64,000 bases of DNA from assembly GCA_949372645.1 (NCBI GenBank), contig CASIAP010000010.1:62001-126000 (forward strand). The letters run 5' to 3'. The position numbers and the translations under genes were made by a program. This stretch comes from Candidatus Poseidoniaceae archaeon. GTDB taxonomy: Archaea > Thermoplasmatota > Poseidoniia > Poseidoniales > Poseidoniaceae. The notes under the pieces were generated by a model. That model was not told the DNA's origin and did no database searches. It saw only the letters and a list, made by a program, of their open reading frames with translations. Every line of letters starts with the position of its first letter. Within the stretch, counting starts at the first letter, position 1. Below, in pieces: positions 33,480 to 42,634 of this stretch.

Positions 33480-34787
33480 ATGGGCAAGGATGAATCCACC
33501 GATTGGCCGGTTGGCGACAACGATCCCTTTGGAGACGTAGAGCCTGAAAACAATCCGCCTTTGGAAATGGAAGATATTGGTTTGGAAAAACCTGAAGAGG
33601 AAACTAAAGAAGAAGCCGAAGCCGAAGTTGAATCTGAAACGAACCCAGAGAGTTCCGAAGGCGGCTCGGAATGGAGTCTTCCAATCCGTGCGGCCCCTCT
33701 TCTCAGCCAATTCCATAATGAAACCGTTACAGAATACCCACTGCAACAATCTTCTGATGGTCGAAAAGCCACCTCTCTCGTAGTTGACCAAGACCTACTC
33801 CGGATTATCGACTCAAGACTCGATGATGATGGACAACGTCGATTGAAAGTAACTCTCTCTATGAAGGGGGAAATCACTGGATTCAAACACCAGCACAATG
33901 AATTGATGCATAAACACCAACTGCTCTGGCTAGGATTCTTTATTTCCGGGCTTGTTCTTTTGTTATTGCCTCCTGTTATCTTTAATTTCATTGGCGTAAT
34001 TTTAGTTGCATTAGGCGTTTGGTACTGGTCGGCCATGCACCTTGAAACACACCACCTTGAGTTTTCGAATTCGGGGGGCACTCTCTCACATACCTTGCAT
34101 GGTTACGGTACGAACCGACCCTTTTTCCGCGCCAGTATGGCTTTGCTTGGTTCAGAAATGGCAGGCTTATTGAGAAACGGAACCCTTGAAACCGAAACTC
34201 TCGATCAACTCCACGCATCACTTGCGGCTCCAGCACCGGCTCCAGCACCGGCCCAAACCCCTCTTCCAATTCCTGTCCAGCCCTCTCAAGACCACTTTGA
34301 AGCGCAGCCCTCACCATCCCTCCTCCAACACGTAGTAGCCACTCCAACCTCAATCCCCCCACCCCCAACGAGTCCGCCGCCGGCGGTGCAATTTACTCCC
34401 GTTGAAGAAGCGCCAATGGCTGGCCCTCCTGTAGCATCATCCCTTCCAATGCCGTTACCTCTGCCACCAACAGCAGCCCCAATGCCGTTACCTCCCCCTC
34501 CAACATCAGCACCGACACCGTTACCTCCCCCTCCAACATCAGCCCCGACACCGTTGCCTCTTCCGCCAGTATCAACTGCAAAACCGTTACCCCCCCTTCC
34601 AGACCCACTTCCTCCTTTAGGAGCTCCAGCGGGAATGCCTCTACCAGCACCTTTTGGACTACCAGCAGCTCCTTTGTCGCTTGATGCACCTCTCCCAAAT
34701 GCACCGAAAATTGCAGTAATGGCCTCACCCGTTGAAGACACACTGAGTGAAAAAGAACAAAACGAATTACTCAACGAACTCTCATGA
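33480..34787 (+). CDS. Membrane protein with long proline-rich tail
   Basis: This is a 435-residue protein in four parts. First is an acidic, Glu-rich N-terminus (about 1-65), then a middle segment that may fold as a small alpha/beta unit (about 66-140). Two membrane helices follow at about 148-178 (LLWLGFFISGLVLLLLPPVIF and FIGVILVALGVWYWS). Last is a tail from about 245 made of Pro/Ala/Leu repeats with phased PLPPPPTSAPTP units. The tail ends with a helical EKEQNELLNELS. No family is recognised. It follows dnaG by 41 bases and its end overlaps the convergent large coiled-coil-like gene by 6 bases. The tail could bind SH3-like or other proline-binding partners, which is speculation. Confidence 0.65.
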   Translation: MGKDESTDWPVGDNDPFGDVEPENNPPLEMEDIGLEKPEEETKEEAEAEVESETNPESSEGGSEWSLPIRAAPLLSQFHNETVTEYPLQQSSDGRKATSLVVDQDLLRIIDSRLDDDGQRRLKVTLSMKGEITGFKHQHNELMHKHQLLWLGFFISGLVLLLLPPVIFNFIGVILVALGVWYWSAMHLETHHLEFSNSGGTLSHTLHGYGTNRPFFRASMALLGSEMAGLLRNGTLETETLDQLHASLAAPAPAPAPAQTPLPIPVQPSQDHFEAQPSPSLLQHVVATPTSIPPPPTSPPPAVQFTPVEEAPMAGPPVASSLPMPLPLPPTAAPMPLPPPPTSAPTPLPPPPTSAPTPLPLPPVSTAKPLPPLPDPLPPLGAPAGMPLPAPFGLPAAPLSLDAPLPNAPKIAVMASPVEDTLSEKEQNELLNELS

Positions 34788-37544
34788 TTCTGCTATGATG
34801 CCACCCGCAGTGGGGAGGTTCATGCGCGCAATAAGCTGCCCAACTTCATACTCTAATTGTTCGATATCATCAGTGTCGGGTAATTCATATTCATCACCTG
34901 TAAGGGGGAGCGGAAATCCTGGACCCGGTATACGCCGAAGCGCTTTCCCGAGATTCACAGCATCGTCAAGAAATACATCTGATGAACCCGAGTGCCGGTG
35001 TTCTAATCGGGCCCGCATCCATCGTTTCATGGCCTTTGTATTGCCACCTATTTTTGCTAATAATTCAGATTTAAATACATCGTTTTTATTGCCTTGAGGT
35101 AATAATCGAAGCGATAACTTCAGCATCCGATCTACTCGCGTATCCCTTGGAGTAATTCCGACATGCTTTGCCAACCTACGACGAATATTCGGTAACGCAC
35201 CAGATCCGTGTAGGGCGACCTCATCAACTAAATCGTCGAGGTTTATCGCTCCAAGAAATTGAATAATATTGGTATAAACCACCGGGTTAACAGAATGCTC
35301 CACAGAAGGGATCAGCTCCTTTTCAGGTTCTAAGCGCTTAGGTTCTGTCAGCGCGAGTTCTTCCAGAGGTGGAGTCACTAGACTCTTGGAATCTTCTTTG
35401 ACTTCTGTAATCTCTTCTGAGACAATCGTCTCTTCTTGTACTTTCTCTCTCTTCTCTAAAGGTTCAGCTTCAGACTCAATGATTTCAAGTGCCGTTTCTA
35501 AAGGTTCAGTTTCGGGCTCCATTGCCTCAAGCATCGCTTCATGCGCATCACCTAAGGTATCCTTTGGAATCATTGTTTGCCGATTGTAACTTTCTGGAAC
35601 AGGCATCAAAGTTTGACGAACCGGTGCGGGTATCCAAGCTTCAAAGACAAAGGTTTCATCTTCACTTTTTTGTGAAGCGAGATGCTGACTCAATAAAGGA
35701 ATTTTCTCGGAAAGAGAACTCAATTGAGTCGGATCTCGTAATTGTTCTTGGACTTCAAGGGCCAACCCTACATCTCTGTGCCATGGGAGAAGGGCGAGAC
35801 GTCGAATAAGCCAGGGATAGGAGGTGACATGGGTCCGGAAAGCATTGATTTTTTGTGCAGTTGAAATCACATCACTTTCGACCTCTCGGAGAAGTTGATG
35901 AACGGCCCAACCCGAAGATTCTAAGATTATCAATTCCTGCCGAGTTCGAGCTTTTAATCGTTGATGAATCTCTCCAGCTACAATTGAGCCCCCCATTCTT
36001 GATGCGGCAATTGATGTACCAAAACGGCGAATATATCCTATCTCATCTTCAAACTCTTGCAGAGTAAAACTCGAAGTGGAAACAGCATCGTCTGCCTTTC
36101 CTTGGGCGACTAATTGGCGCCAATCTTGCCCTAACATTCGACGATGACGGGCCCCCCGCTTAGCTAAAGTATCAATCATTTCACGCGTATTTTGTAAAAC
36201 ATCTAAATCGACATCGAGCTCTTTCATCACATCAATGCGTGCATCGACATCATCCTTCCCTTCGAACGAGGTGTCGAGATTCATCAAACCTTCAATGCAT
36301 TCGAGACGTTGTTCAAACCTGTGTTCATTCTTTTTCAGTTGTTGTAATGCACTTCTTGGGTCTCGAAGGATTTCATCACTCCAGTCATCCATCACAATGC
36401 CCATGCCTTCATACCGTTCAACAAGCATCATCGATTTCAATTCATATTGCTTCCATTGCTGATCTAAGTGGTCAACATGATCGATAAACACCTCAGTTTG
36501 TTCCAAAACTCCTGCTGAATCTGCTCCAGAATCAGCCATGTCGGTCCACAAAGATGTAATCTGTTTCCAACGTTCGAGCGCCCTCAAGTGCGTATGTATT
36601 GAAGCCTCGATCTCAGGTAGATTTGTTTCCCATTCAAGTAATTCAATCGGCTGCACGCTGTCTCCATGGGGGAATTGAATCCCTTTCTCCCTCCATTGAT
36701 TTAACAAATCATTGAGGTTCGTAAGTCGTTGGTGTAGATTATCCGCAATTGAATCTATTTGTAATCGAAAATCTCTCAATCCGTCATGGGAAGTCTGATT
36801 GATCAATTCCAACCTCCGAAGTTCGTGATGGCTGGCCAAATCGGGGTCAAAAAGAGTAATTCGTTCGATGATGAGCAGCCTCAACTCTTCATGTAAATCA
36901 TGCAGGTCATGTAATTTAGCAATCCAATCAAGGGCTTCTATGATTGACATTTTCTCAACTTCATCAACATCAAATCCAGCATCGTTCAACATTGTAGCAG
37001 CACTGCTGATAGCAGTTCTCTGACGATGTTCATCTTCCTCAAGCAGCGAAAGGGCTTGATCCACCTCATCGACATCTGCCGGGTTGGCAAGTAAAGGAGA
37101 GATGATTGCCGTTGAAGGTAGGGATGAGGAATCTAAAGCATCGAAACGAGCAAGGAATGAGGCATACTCCTCTTCCCGACCAGCATCACGCCAGTCCAAT
37201 TCAGAACTGTGAAGAATTAATTCCCAAGGCCGCCAATCCTTCGCCCAAGCATGATATTCCACGAGTATACGTTCAGCATTCATCGGGTCTCGTAACTCCT
37301 GCTCCCACAGTTCGCTCAGATTCAACGATCTTTGGTCGACAGCATCACCGAGATAGCCAGTTCGCTCCAATAATTCCTGCGCCAGTTCTACTGCAAAGTC
37401 GACGTATACTAACCGGTCTGAAACTAAATCTTCATCTTCGGCAAGAAAATCTTCGATGGAAACCGTTACCCATCCCTCAAGCTCCAAATCCATCAAACGT
37501 TCATAGTACCAGGGGCGGTTTGAATCGTCATCAACTTCGCCCAT
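34782..37544 (-). CDS. Large helical, coiled-coil-like protein of unknown function
   Basis: From ATG 37544 this is a 920-residue acidic protein that is nearly all helix, with long heptad-like stretches rich in Glu, Leu, His and Arg. It lacks signal peptide or membrane segments. A Glu/Thr-rich hinge near residues 670-740 (EPLETALEIIESEAEPLEKR and similar) separates the rod from a C-terminal globular part beginning IIQFLGAINLDDLVDEVALHG. That part may contain a helical DNA- or protein-binding unit (PNIRRRLAKHVGITPRDTRVDRMLKLSLR). No SMC-type ATPase motifs were seen, so it is not SMC or Rad50. It diverges from the TPR gene and could be a structural or chromosome-organising protein, which is not proven. 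Confidence 0.65.
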   Translation of the reverse strand: MGEVDDDSNRPWYYERLMDLELEGWVTVSIEDFLAEDEDLVSDRLVYVDFAVELAQELLERTGYLGDAVDQRSLNLSELWEQELRDPMNAERILVEYHAWAKDWRPWELILHSSELDWRDAGREEEYASFLARFDALDSSSLPSTAIISPLLANPADVDEVDQALSLLEEDEHRQRTAISSAATMLNDAGFDVDEVEKMSIIEALDWIAKLHDLHDLHEELRLLIIERITLFDPDLASHHELRRLELINQTSHDGLRDFRLQIDSIADNLHQRLTNLNDLLNQWREKGIQFPHGDSVQPIELLEWETNLPEIEASIHTHLRALERWKQITSLWTDMADSGADSAGVLEQTEVFIDHVDHLDQQWKQYELKSMMLVERYEGMGIVMDDWSDEILRDPRSALQQLKKNEHRFEQRLECIEGLMNLDTSFEGKDDVDARIDVMKELDVDLDVLQNTREMIDTLAKRGARHRRMLGQDWRQLVAQGKADDAVSTSSFTLQEFEDEIGYIRRFGTSIAASRMGGSIVAGEIHQRLKARTRQELIILESSGWAVHQLLREVESDVISTAQKINAFRTHVTSYPWLIRRLALLPWHRDVGLALEVQEQLRDPTQLSSLSEKIPLLSQHLASQKSEDETFVFEAWIPAPVRQTLMPVPESYNRQTMIPKDTLGDAHEAMLEAMEPETEPLETALEIIESEAEPLEKREKVQEETIVSEEITEVKEDSKSLVTPPLEELALTEPKRLEPEKELIPSVEHSVNPVVYTNIIQFLGAINLDDLVDEVALHGSGALPNIRRRLAKHVGITPRDTRVDRMLKLSLRLLPQGNKNDVFKSELLAKIGGNTKAMKRWMRARLEHRHSGSSDVFLDDAVNLGKALRRIPGPGFPLPLTGDEYELPDTDDIEQLEYEVGQLIARMNLPTAGGIIAES

Positions 37545-37700
37545 GCGCTTGACCCCAATCACTCATGAACTCCGAGAGCCTTTCAATGTGAGCAAAGAAA
37601 CCATCGAATATATGGTGATTTAACAGCCAAAATCGACCAACCATGCAAAGAATTTCACCTGTGTTGGGAAAAACAACAGGGTGCTCAAAACCCCTTCACG

Positions 37701-40043
37701 ATGTCCAAATCCTCCGCAGACCATAAAGGGGCAAAGTTCGGGTGGACCTCAATGGACCCCCTAACTGCCGTATTTGGACTCGCTTGTATTGGTGTTGGGG
37801 GAGGTGCTGGTTTTTGGCTCAAAAAAGCCGACACTCGGCTTCAACGTCTATCGGAAACAGCTATCGTTCTTCAAGAAGGCCAAGCAGCACATTTCTCTCA
37901 CCTGAACACAGAAGTCAATACGCTTCAACAACACCTTTCTCACATGACTGGATTGGTTGAAGCACTTCGCGCCACTCATCCAGAAATTGATGGGGCGTTA
38001 CTCGTTCATTCAGTGATCGTTCAATATGAGAGCTCAACAGAATTGGGGCAAGAAGTCTCCCGCTCAGACGCTCTTCAAGCTCTCGAAACCCTCATTTCTC
38101 CGATATCGACAGAATCTGAAATTGCAGGGGAATCGTTGTTATCTTCTGCAACAGAGAGTTTGTTGAACCGCCTCCTCGATGTGTTTCAAACCCGGGAAAT
38201 TACCGTTGAATCATTAGGACTCAACCCAGTAGCCGCTCATCGCCTCGGACATGCAAGTTTACTTCTCCGCCGATATGATTGGGCGGAGTCATGCTTTGGC
38301 GTTGCGTATCGCTCCTCTCCCGGCAACCAAAACATTCTCGAAGCGTTAGAACACATTGCTTTGCTTCGTGGTGATGAGGAACTACGCCGGCATTGGCTTG
38401 AAGCTCGTATGACGGTGACTCCAGATCAACCAGAACTGTTGCGAGCACATGCGCATTTACTGGCCAAACTTGGTGATGCAGAAGCAGAACGCGATGTTCG
38501 GCGACTCGAGGCATTGGGTGTTGATACTGCCGCTGACCGCTCCCTCTTGTCGGGACTTCGAGCACGAGCAGGTTCCCGTTCTGAGGCTCTTGAAGCGATT
38601 GAATTGGCTTTGGCTGATGATCCTGGCCGATCGGATGATTGGTACAGTTATGCGCAATTATTGTATGATGATGGTGAACAAGGTAAAGCCCAACAAGCTG
38701 TTGAACGATGCCTTGACATTGACCGTCAAAACGGTGAGGCTTGGGGCTTGCTTGCCAAGCTCTTGTCACCTATGGCAAATCGACTTGAAGAAGCGCTCAA
38801 AGCAGCAATACATGCGGTTGCTTTGGAAGCCGGCGGCATTCAATTAGTGTTCTTAAAATCAGATTTATTATTGGCAAGCGGCAAGTTTTCAGAATCAGAA
38901 GAAGCCCTTGAACGCGCCTTGCTGGCAAGTCCCGATAATGCAGAATTACGTGCACGGATGGCAAGCCGAAAACTTCTCAACGGTCACATCTCTGAGGCTC
39001 AAAACTTGCTTGATGAAACTCCACTGGGCATTGACCATGCCTTGCTCCATGTTATTGAAGGTCGACTACACCTTGCTCGAGCCGACAGAGAACGCGACGG
39101 AACCGGGCAGACTGACGCCACTTTACTTGCAGAATCTCTTGCAGCATTCAACGATGCTTTGCGATTAGATCGAGAATCGGGAGTGGCATGGCTCGGACTT
39201 GCCCGAACAATGCGTCTACTTGGGGATTTACCAGGTGCGGAGGAAGCCATTGGTCGTGCACTCCGTCTTCTTCCCGACGAGGACCCTTCAGCAGCATCAG
39301 AAGCAGCTTTGTTGGCATTAGATCTCGAAGACCTTTCCGCAGCAACCAAACACATCGAAGCTGCTGCAATACATGGGAACTCGGCAACCGTCAGCTATGT
39401 CCGTGGAAATATTGCGGCACGAACAGGCACACTTGACAAAGCCCTCATGCAATTTGATGAAGCGCTTTCTACAGACCCGACCCACATACGTGCGAGATTG
39501 AACCGATGCAGTATTTTGATGGCCATGGGGGAAGGACGCAAAGTAATCGACGATGCCGAAATATTGCTCGATATGGCCCCCTCCCTCATCCTTGCTCGTC
39601 TACGACGTGCAGAGGGGTTCATGCTCTTGAGCGAATGGGGGCATGCGCGAGACGACCTCAAGATGGTGCTTGAAGCAGCCCCGCATCATTATCATGCTTT
39701 GACCCAACTCGGCTCCTGTTATCTTTCACTCGAACGGCCAGAACGAGCAGAAGGTCCGTTGAATGAAGCCATCCGACTCAATCAAAACCACGCACCTGCT
39801 TGGCATCAACGAGGCTTGCTTTATTTGCAATTGAAAGAAATCGATGCCGCATTCGATGATTTCCAAGCGGCGATACGTTGCGACGCAAACCATCTTGATG
39901 CACGCTTACACATTGCAGCAACATTCCACCAACAAGAACGTCACGAAGAAGCAGCAGCCGCTTGGCGCGCCGTCCTTACCATTGACCCTGATCATGTTGT
40001 TGCTCGAACACGTCTTGGAGCTTGCGAAGTAAATCTCCTCTGA
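37701..40043 (+). CDS. Tetratricopeptide-repeat protein with N-terminal anchor
   Basis: This 780-residue protein has an N-terminal hydrophobic segment at about residues 18-37 (DPLTAVFGLACIGVGGGAGF), a predicted coiled-coil from 42-80, then about 18-20 TPR units. Clear units include AHRLGHASLLLRRYDWAESCF, AWLGLARTMRLLGDLPGAEEA, SYVRGNIAARTGTLDKALMQF and AWHQRGLLYLQLKEIDAAFDDF. These form a superhelix that presents peptide-binding grooves, so the protein probably scaffolds a complex at the membrane. Its partner is unknown. The small DUF4190-like gene follows by 34 bases, and the large coiled-coil gene diverges from its upstream side. Confidence 0.85.
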   Translation: MSKSSADHKGAKFGWTSMDPLTAVFGLACIGVGGGAGFWLKKADTRLQRLSETAIVLQEGQAAHFSHLNTEVNTLQQHLSHMTGLVEALRATHPEIDGALLVHSVIVQYESSTELGQEVSRSDALQALETLISPISTESEIAGESLLSSATESLLNRLLDVFQTREITVESLGLNPVAAHRLGHASLLLRRYDWAESCFGVAYRSSPGNQNILEALEHIALLRGDEELRRHWLEARMTVTPDQPELLRAHAHLLAKLGDAEAERDVRRLEALGVDTAADRSLLSGLRARAGSRSEALEAIELALADDPGRSDDWYSYAQLLYDDGEQGKAQQAVERCLDIDRQNGEAWGLLAKLLSPMANRLEEALKAAIHAVALEAGGIQLVFLKSDLLLASGKFSESEEALERALLASPDNAELRARMASRKLLNGHISEAQNLLDETPLGIDHALLHVIEGRLHLARADRERDGTGQTDATLLAESLAAFNDALRLDRESGVAWLGLARTMRLLGDLPGAEEAIGRALRLLPDEDPSAASEAALLALDLEDLSAATKHIEAAAIHGNSATVSYVRGNIAARTGTLDKALMQFDEALSTDPTHIRARLNRCSILMAMGEGRKVIDDAEILLDMAPSLILARLRRAEGFMLLSEWGHARDDLKMVLEAAPHHYHALTQLGSCYLSLERPERAEGPLNEAIRLNQNHAPAWHQRGLLYLQLKEIDAAFDDFQAAIRCDANHLDARLHIAATFHQQERHEEAAAAWRAVLTIDPDHVVARTRLGACEVNLL

Positions 40044-40077
40044 TTGGCGCACATTAATAACATAAATTCAGAATCGA

Positions 40078-40536
40078 ATGGTTATGCAAGGCTCACCTCC
40101 GCCGCAACAAATCCTCACCCAAACAACGAATGTTGAGGCTCAATACGGCGACGGATCCGAAGTTTGGGGCCCAACTCCAAATCAAGCACACTATCAAGTT
40201 CCAAATCAAGCACAATACCAAGCCCCAAATCAGGCCCACTATCAAATTCCGATTCAGCCCGCTATGGGTATGGGTTACTATCCGACAACAAACGCAACGG
40301 TCGCCCTTGTTCTTTCTATCTTGGGCTTCGTCGGTTGTTCAATCTTTACTGCCATTCCCGGCCTAATAATGGCAAATACAGCTCTTCAAACGACCAACGC
40401 AATGCCGGGACATCCTGATTCAGGAATTGCAAAAGCCGCCCAAATCGTCGCTTGGATTTGCATCGGTTTATTCATCTTAGGCTTGTTCTTCTATGGTGTC
40501 ATGTTCGCAATCTTAATTGCATCTGGTGACTTTTGA
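40078..40536 (+). CDS. DUF4190-like two-helix membrane protein with N-terminal repeats
   Basis: This 152-residue protein has an N-terminal low-complexity part with four imperfect repeats of about eight residues (NQAHYQVP, NQAQYQAP, NQAHYQIP). Two hydrophobic hairpin segments follow: ATVALVLSILGFVGCSIF and PGLIMANTALQ at about 76-105, and AQIVAWICIGLFILGLFFYGVMFAILI at about 122-148. This is the layout of DUF4190. Function is unknown. It follows the TPR gene in the same direction and ends one base before the convergent gene at 40538. A second ATG lies two codons in (40084) and could be the true start. Confidence 0.7.
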   Translation: MVMQGSPPPQQILTQTTNVEAQYGDGSEVWGPTPNQAHYQVPNQAQYQAPNQAHYQIPIQPAMGMGYYPTTNATVALVLSILGFVGCSIFTAIPGLIMANTALQTTNAMPGHPDSGIAKAAQIVAWICIGLFILGLFFYGVMFAILIASGDF

Positions 40537-40537
40537 A

Positions 40538-41455
40538 TCACTCTGCCAAGGAAATCATCCAGTCACCCGGAATTCTTACCTTTTCAAACAAGGCACGAAC
40601 TTCGATGGAGCAACTCCCTGAACAGATGCTAATATTGTTTTCTTGAAGAGATATTGTTTCAGACGAGCCCCAAATCCCATCACCGTCTTCAAGAATGGAG
40701 CAGGGCGTAATTTGAATCATCGAGCTATCGACAAGTGCGGGAATTGAAGCATTCTGGAGCGGTGCTGCAAGGATTGTAATGTGTCGAGCTTCACTCTCTG
40801 AGTTGTAATAACTTAAGAATTGGACTTTGAAAAGCACGCCTCTGTCCATAATGATGTAGACCTCCGAGTCAGGAATAATCTGATGACCGACCAAATCGTA
40901 TTCGTACCACTCAAGGCGTTGTTCTGAAGATTCATCGAAGACAAAGGAGTCTTGGTATTCGACACCAGCAAAACCCTCTTCGATAGCGATTCCAGTGACA
41001 TTTTCACCAAGGAAAAAGTCCGTTCGTGTAAATGATATACTTGCTGGCCCATTACCAGCATCACTCATTGAGAAAAGGTCGAGATATTGCGTTTCTTCAT
41101 CATTGACATCAACATTCACAGTAAACGTTTTGCCGTCCGCATTTAATTTCGATTGAACAGTTCCATTTGAGCGTTCAATAGAACTCATTCCTCCAATCAT
41201 GCATGGAAATTCTTTTCCATCGACTTCCAGGCTCAAGTCGACAGCATTCCAAGAAAGGTTTTCGCCACCGTTCTCAAAGGACATATTGACAAGAATATCT
41301 TGAGTTTCATCAGTTGATCCACCTTTCTCAATTTGAAGAATATTGTCCGTTCCAAGGTGCTGTTCAATATCGGCAATATTGGCATAGAAACCCATCGAGA
41401 TGACAAAAACAACAAAAAGCGAGAGGAGTTTAATCCTCCAATCACCACGTGCCAT
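40538..41455 (-). CDS. Membrane-anchored secreted protein with HmuY-like segment
   Basis: This 305-residue protein has a signal-anchor at about residues 8-25 (KLLSLFVVFVISMGFYANI) followed by a beta-rich ectodomain. The central part (about 170-240: QRLEWYEYDLVGHQIIPDSE, YIIMDRGVLFKVQFLSYYN, then HITIL) resembles the core strands of HmuY-type haem-binding domains. In that pattern, a W-x-YD strand, a YxxRxxxG-YxKxQ-xYY strand and following strands recur. The resemblance is by eye only and the haem-ligand histidines are not confirmed. The late SICSGSCSIEV is a Cys pair, probably a disulfide. It diverges from the sugar dehydrogenase gene across about 97 bases. Confidence 0.65.
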   Translation of the reverse strand: MARGDWRIKLLSLFVVFVISMGFYANIADIEQHLGTDNILQIEKGGSTDETQDILVNMSFENGGENLSWNAVDLSLEVDGKEFPCMIGGMSSIERSNGTVQSKLNADGKTFTVNVDVNDEETQYLDLFSMSDAGNGPASISFTRTDFFLGENVTGIAIEEGFAGVEYQDSFVFDESSEQRLEWYEYDLVGHQIIPDSEVYIIMDRGVLFKVQFLSYYNSESEARHITILAAPLQNASIPALVDSSMIQITPCSILEDGDGIWGSSETISLQENNISICSGSCSIEVRALFEKVRIPGDWMISLAE

Positions 41456-41552
41456 GACATTGCGATATTGGTGAACTACATGAATGCAAGGAATTTCTAT
41501 TCAAAGTAAATACTTAGCGAGAGTTGATACGCGCTCCGGTTATGTCGGTTCT

Positions 41553-42634
41553 ATGGGCGTGCGAACACATGTGTTGCCGGTCACCTTACTCCTCTTTTTT
41601 CTACTGATAGCGCGTGAGATTTATCCCTATACCGAACCTCTAAACAGCGAGGTCATTGATGGCTATGTCATTGAGAAAGTGGCCACTGGCTTTGGCGGCC
41701 CAACATGCCTTGAATGGGCAGATGAACAGCATCTATTGATGTGTGATCGAGACGGCGGGCGCATTCTTTCACTCAATGCTTCTGATAACTTTTCCTCCAC
41801 AACCCTACTTTCAGGCCTCACCCATCCACATGGTCTTCATATCTCTCAAGACTCTATCTTCATTTCAGAAGAAGGTAAACTGACCCGCTATGATTGGACG
41901 AATTTCTCTTTGAGCAATCCGTCAATTCTTGTTGATGGAGTTCCGAGCGGTAATCACCAAACCAATGCTATCAACGCTTTTCCAAATGGAACTTTGATTT
42001 GGCACAGTGGCTCAACATGCAATGTTTGTGAAGAAGATGACAATCGCAACGGCGCCTTACTTTGGGTGAACCCAGATACAGGCGAGCATGGCGTTCTTGC
42101 TTCGGGCGTTCGGAATTCTTTTGACGGTGTTTGGATTTCAGGAATGGGATATCTGTTTTCCGATAACGGGCGCGACTGGGACGGTGACCACCCTGATGAG
42201 GAAGTCAATCTCTTGGTCGCAGGTGCATCGTATGGGTGGCCAGATGATGACCCTGAGCACCCAATTCCAACCGGTACTCTTGGCCCCGTTGCCCAATGGA
42301 CCCCACATACTTCGTTGAATGGGATTGACGTTCGCCCAAATCAATTCACTCCTCCCCGGACTTCAATTCAAGTGCGGGTGAAGGATATACCGTGTATGCA
42401 ACCGTCTATGGCTCTTGGAATACTCTTTTGCCGCAAGGCCATGAAATCGTTCGAATTGATTTTACTCCAAGTTCGACAAACAGTTCGATACCGGATGAAC
42501 AATGGGACAGCAAAGTTACCCGCTTTGCAACGGATTTAGGGACTCCACTCCCTCTTCGTTTTGGACCTGACGGGAATTTGTACTATGCAATCTTCAGTGG
42601 TGGCGGAACGCTCTACAGAATCACAGCGATTTGA
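41553..42634 (+). pseudogene. Secreted PQQ-dependent sugar dehydrogenase-like protein, frameshifted
   Basis: The first frame encodes a signal anchor and most of a glucose/sorbosone dehydrogenase-like beta-propeller. It shows GPTCLEWADEQHLLMCDRDG, LTHPHGLHISQDSIFISEEG, HQTNAINAFPNGTLIWHSGS and GASYGWPDDDPEHP, then SLNGIDVRPNQF. After about 42345 it turns into non-family sequence and stops at 42539. The remaining blade continues in another frame from about 42360: PDFNSSAGEGYTVYATVYGS, WNTLLPQGHEIVRIDF and LRFGPDGNLYYAIF, ending at 42634. A single net one- or two-base indel between about 42335 and 42365 explains this. It may be a real mutation or a sequencing/assembly error. The enzyme would oxidise sugars outside the cell with PQQ. 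The end overlaps the convergent aminotransferase by 14 bases. Confidence 0.75.

Noticed and set aside
34286..34774. Gly/Val-rich minus-strand frame of 162 residues
   Set aside because: It mirrors the proline-rich tail of the gene at 33480 and has no independent support.
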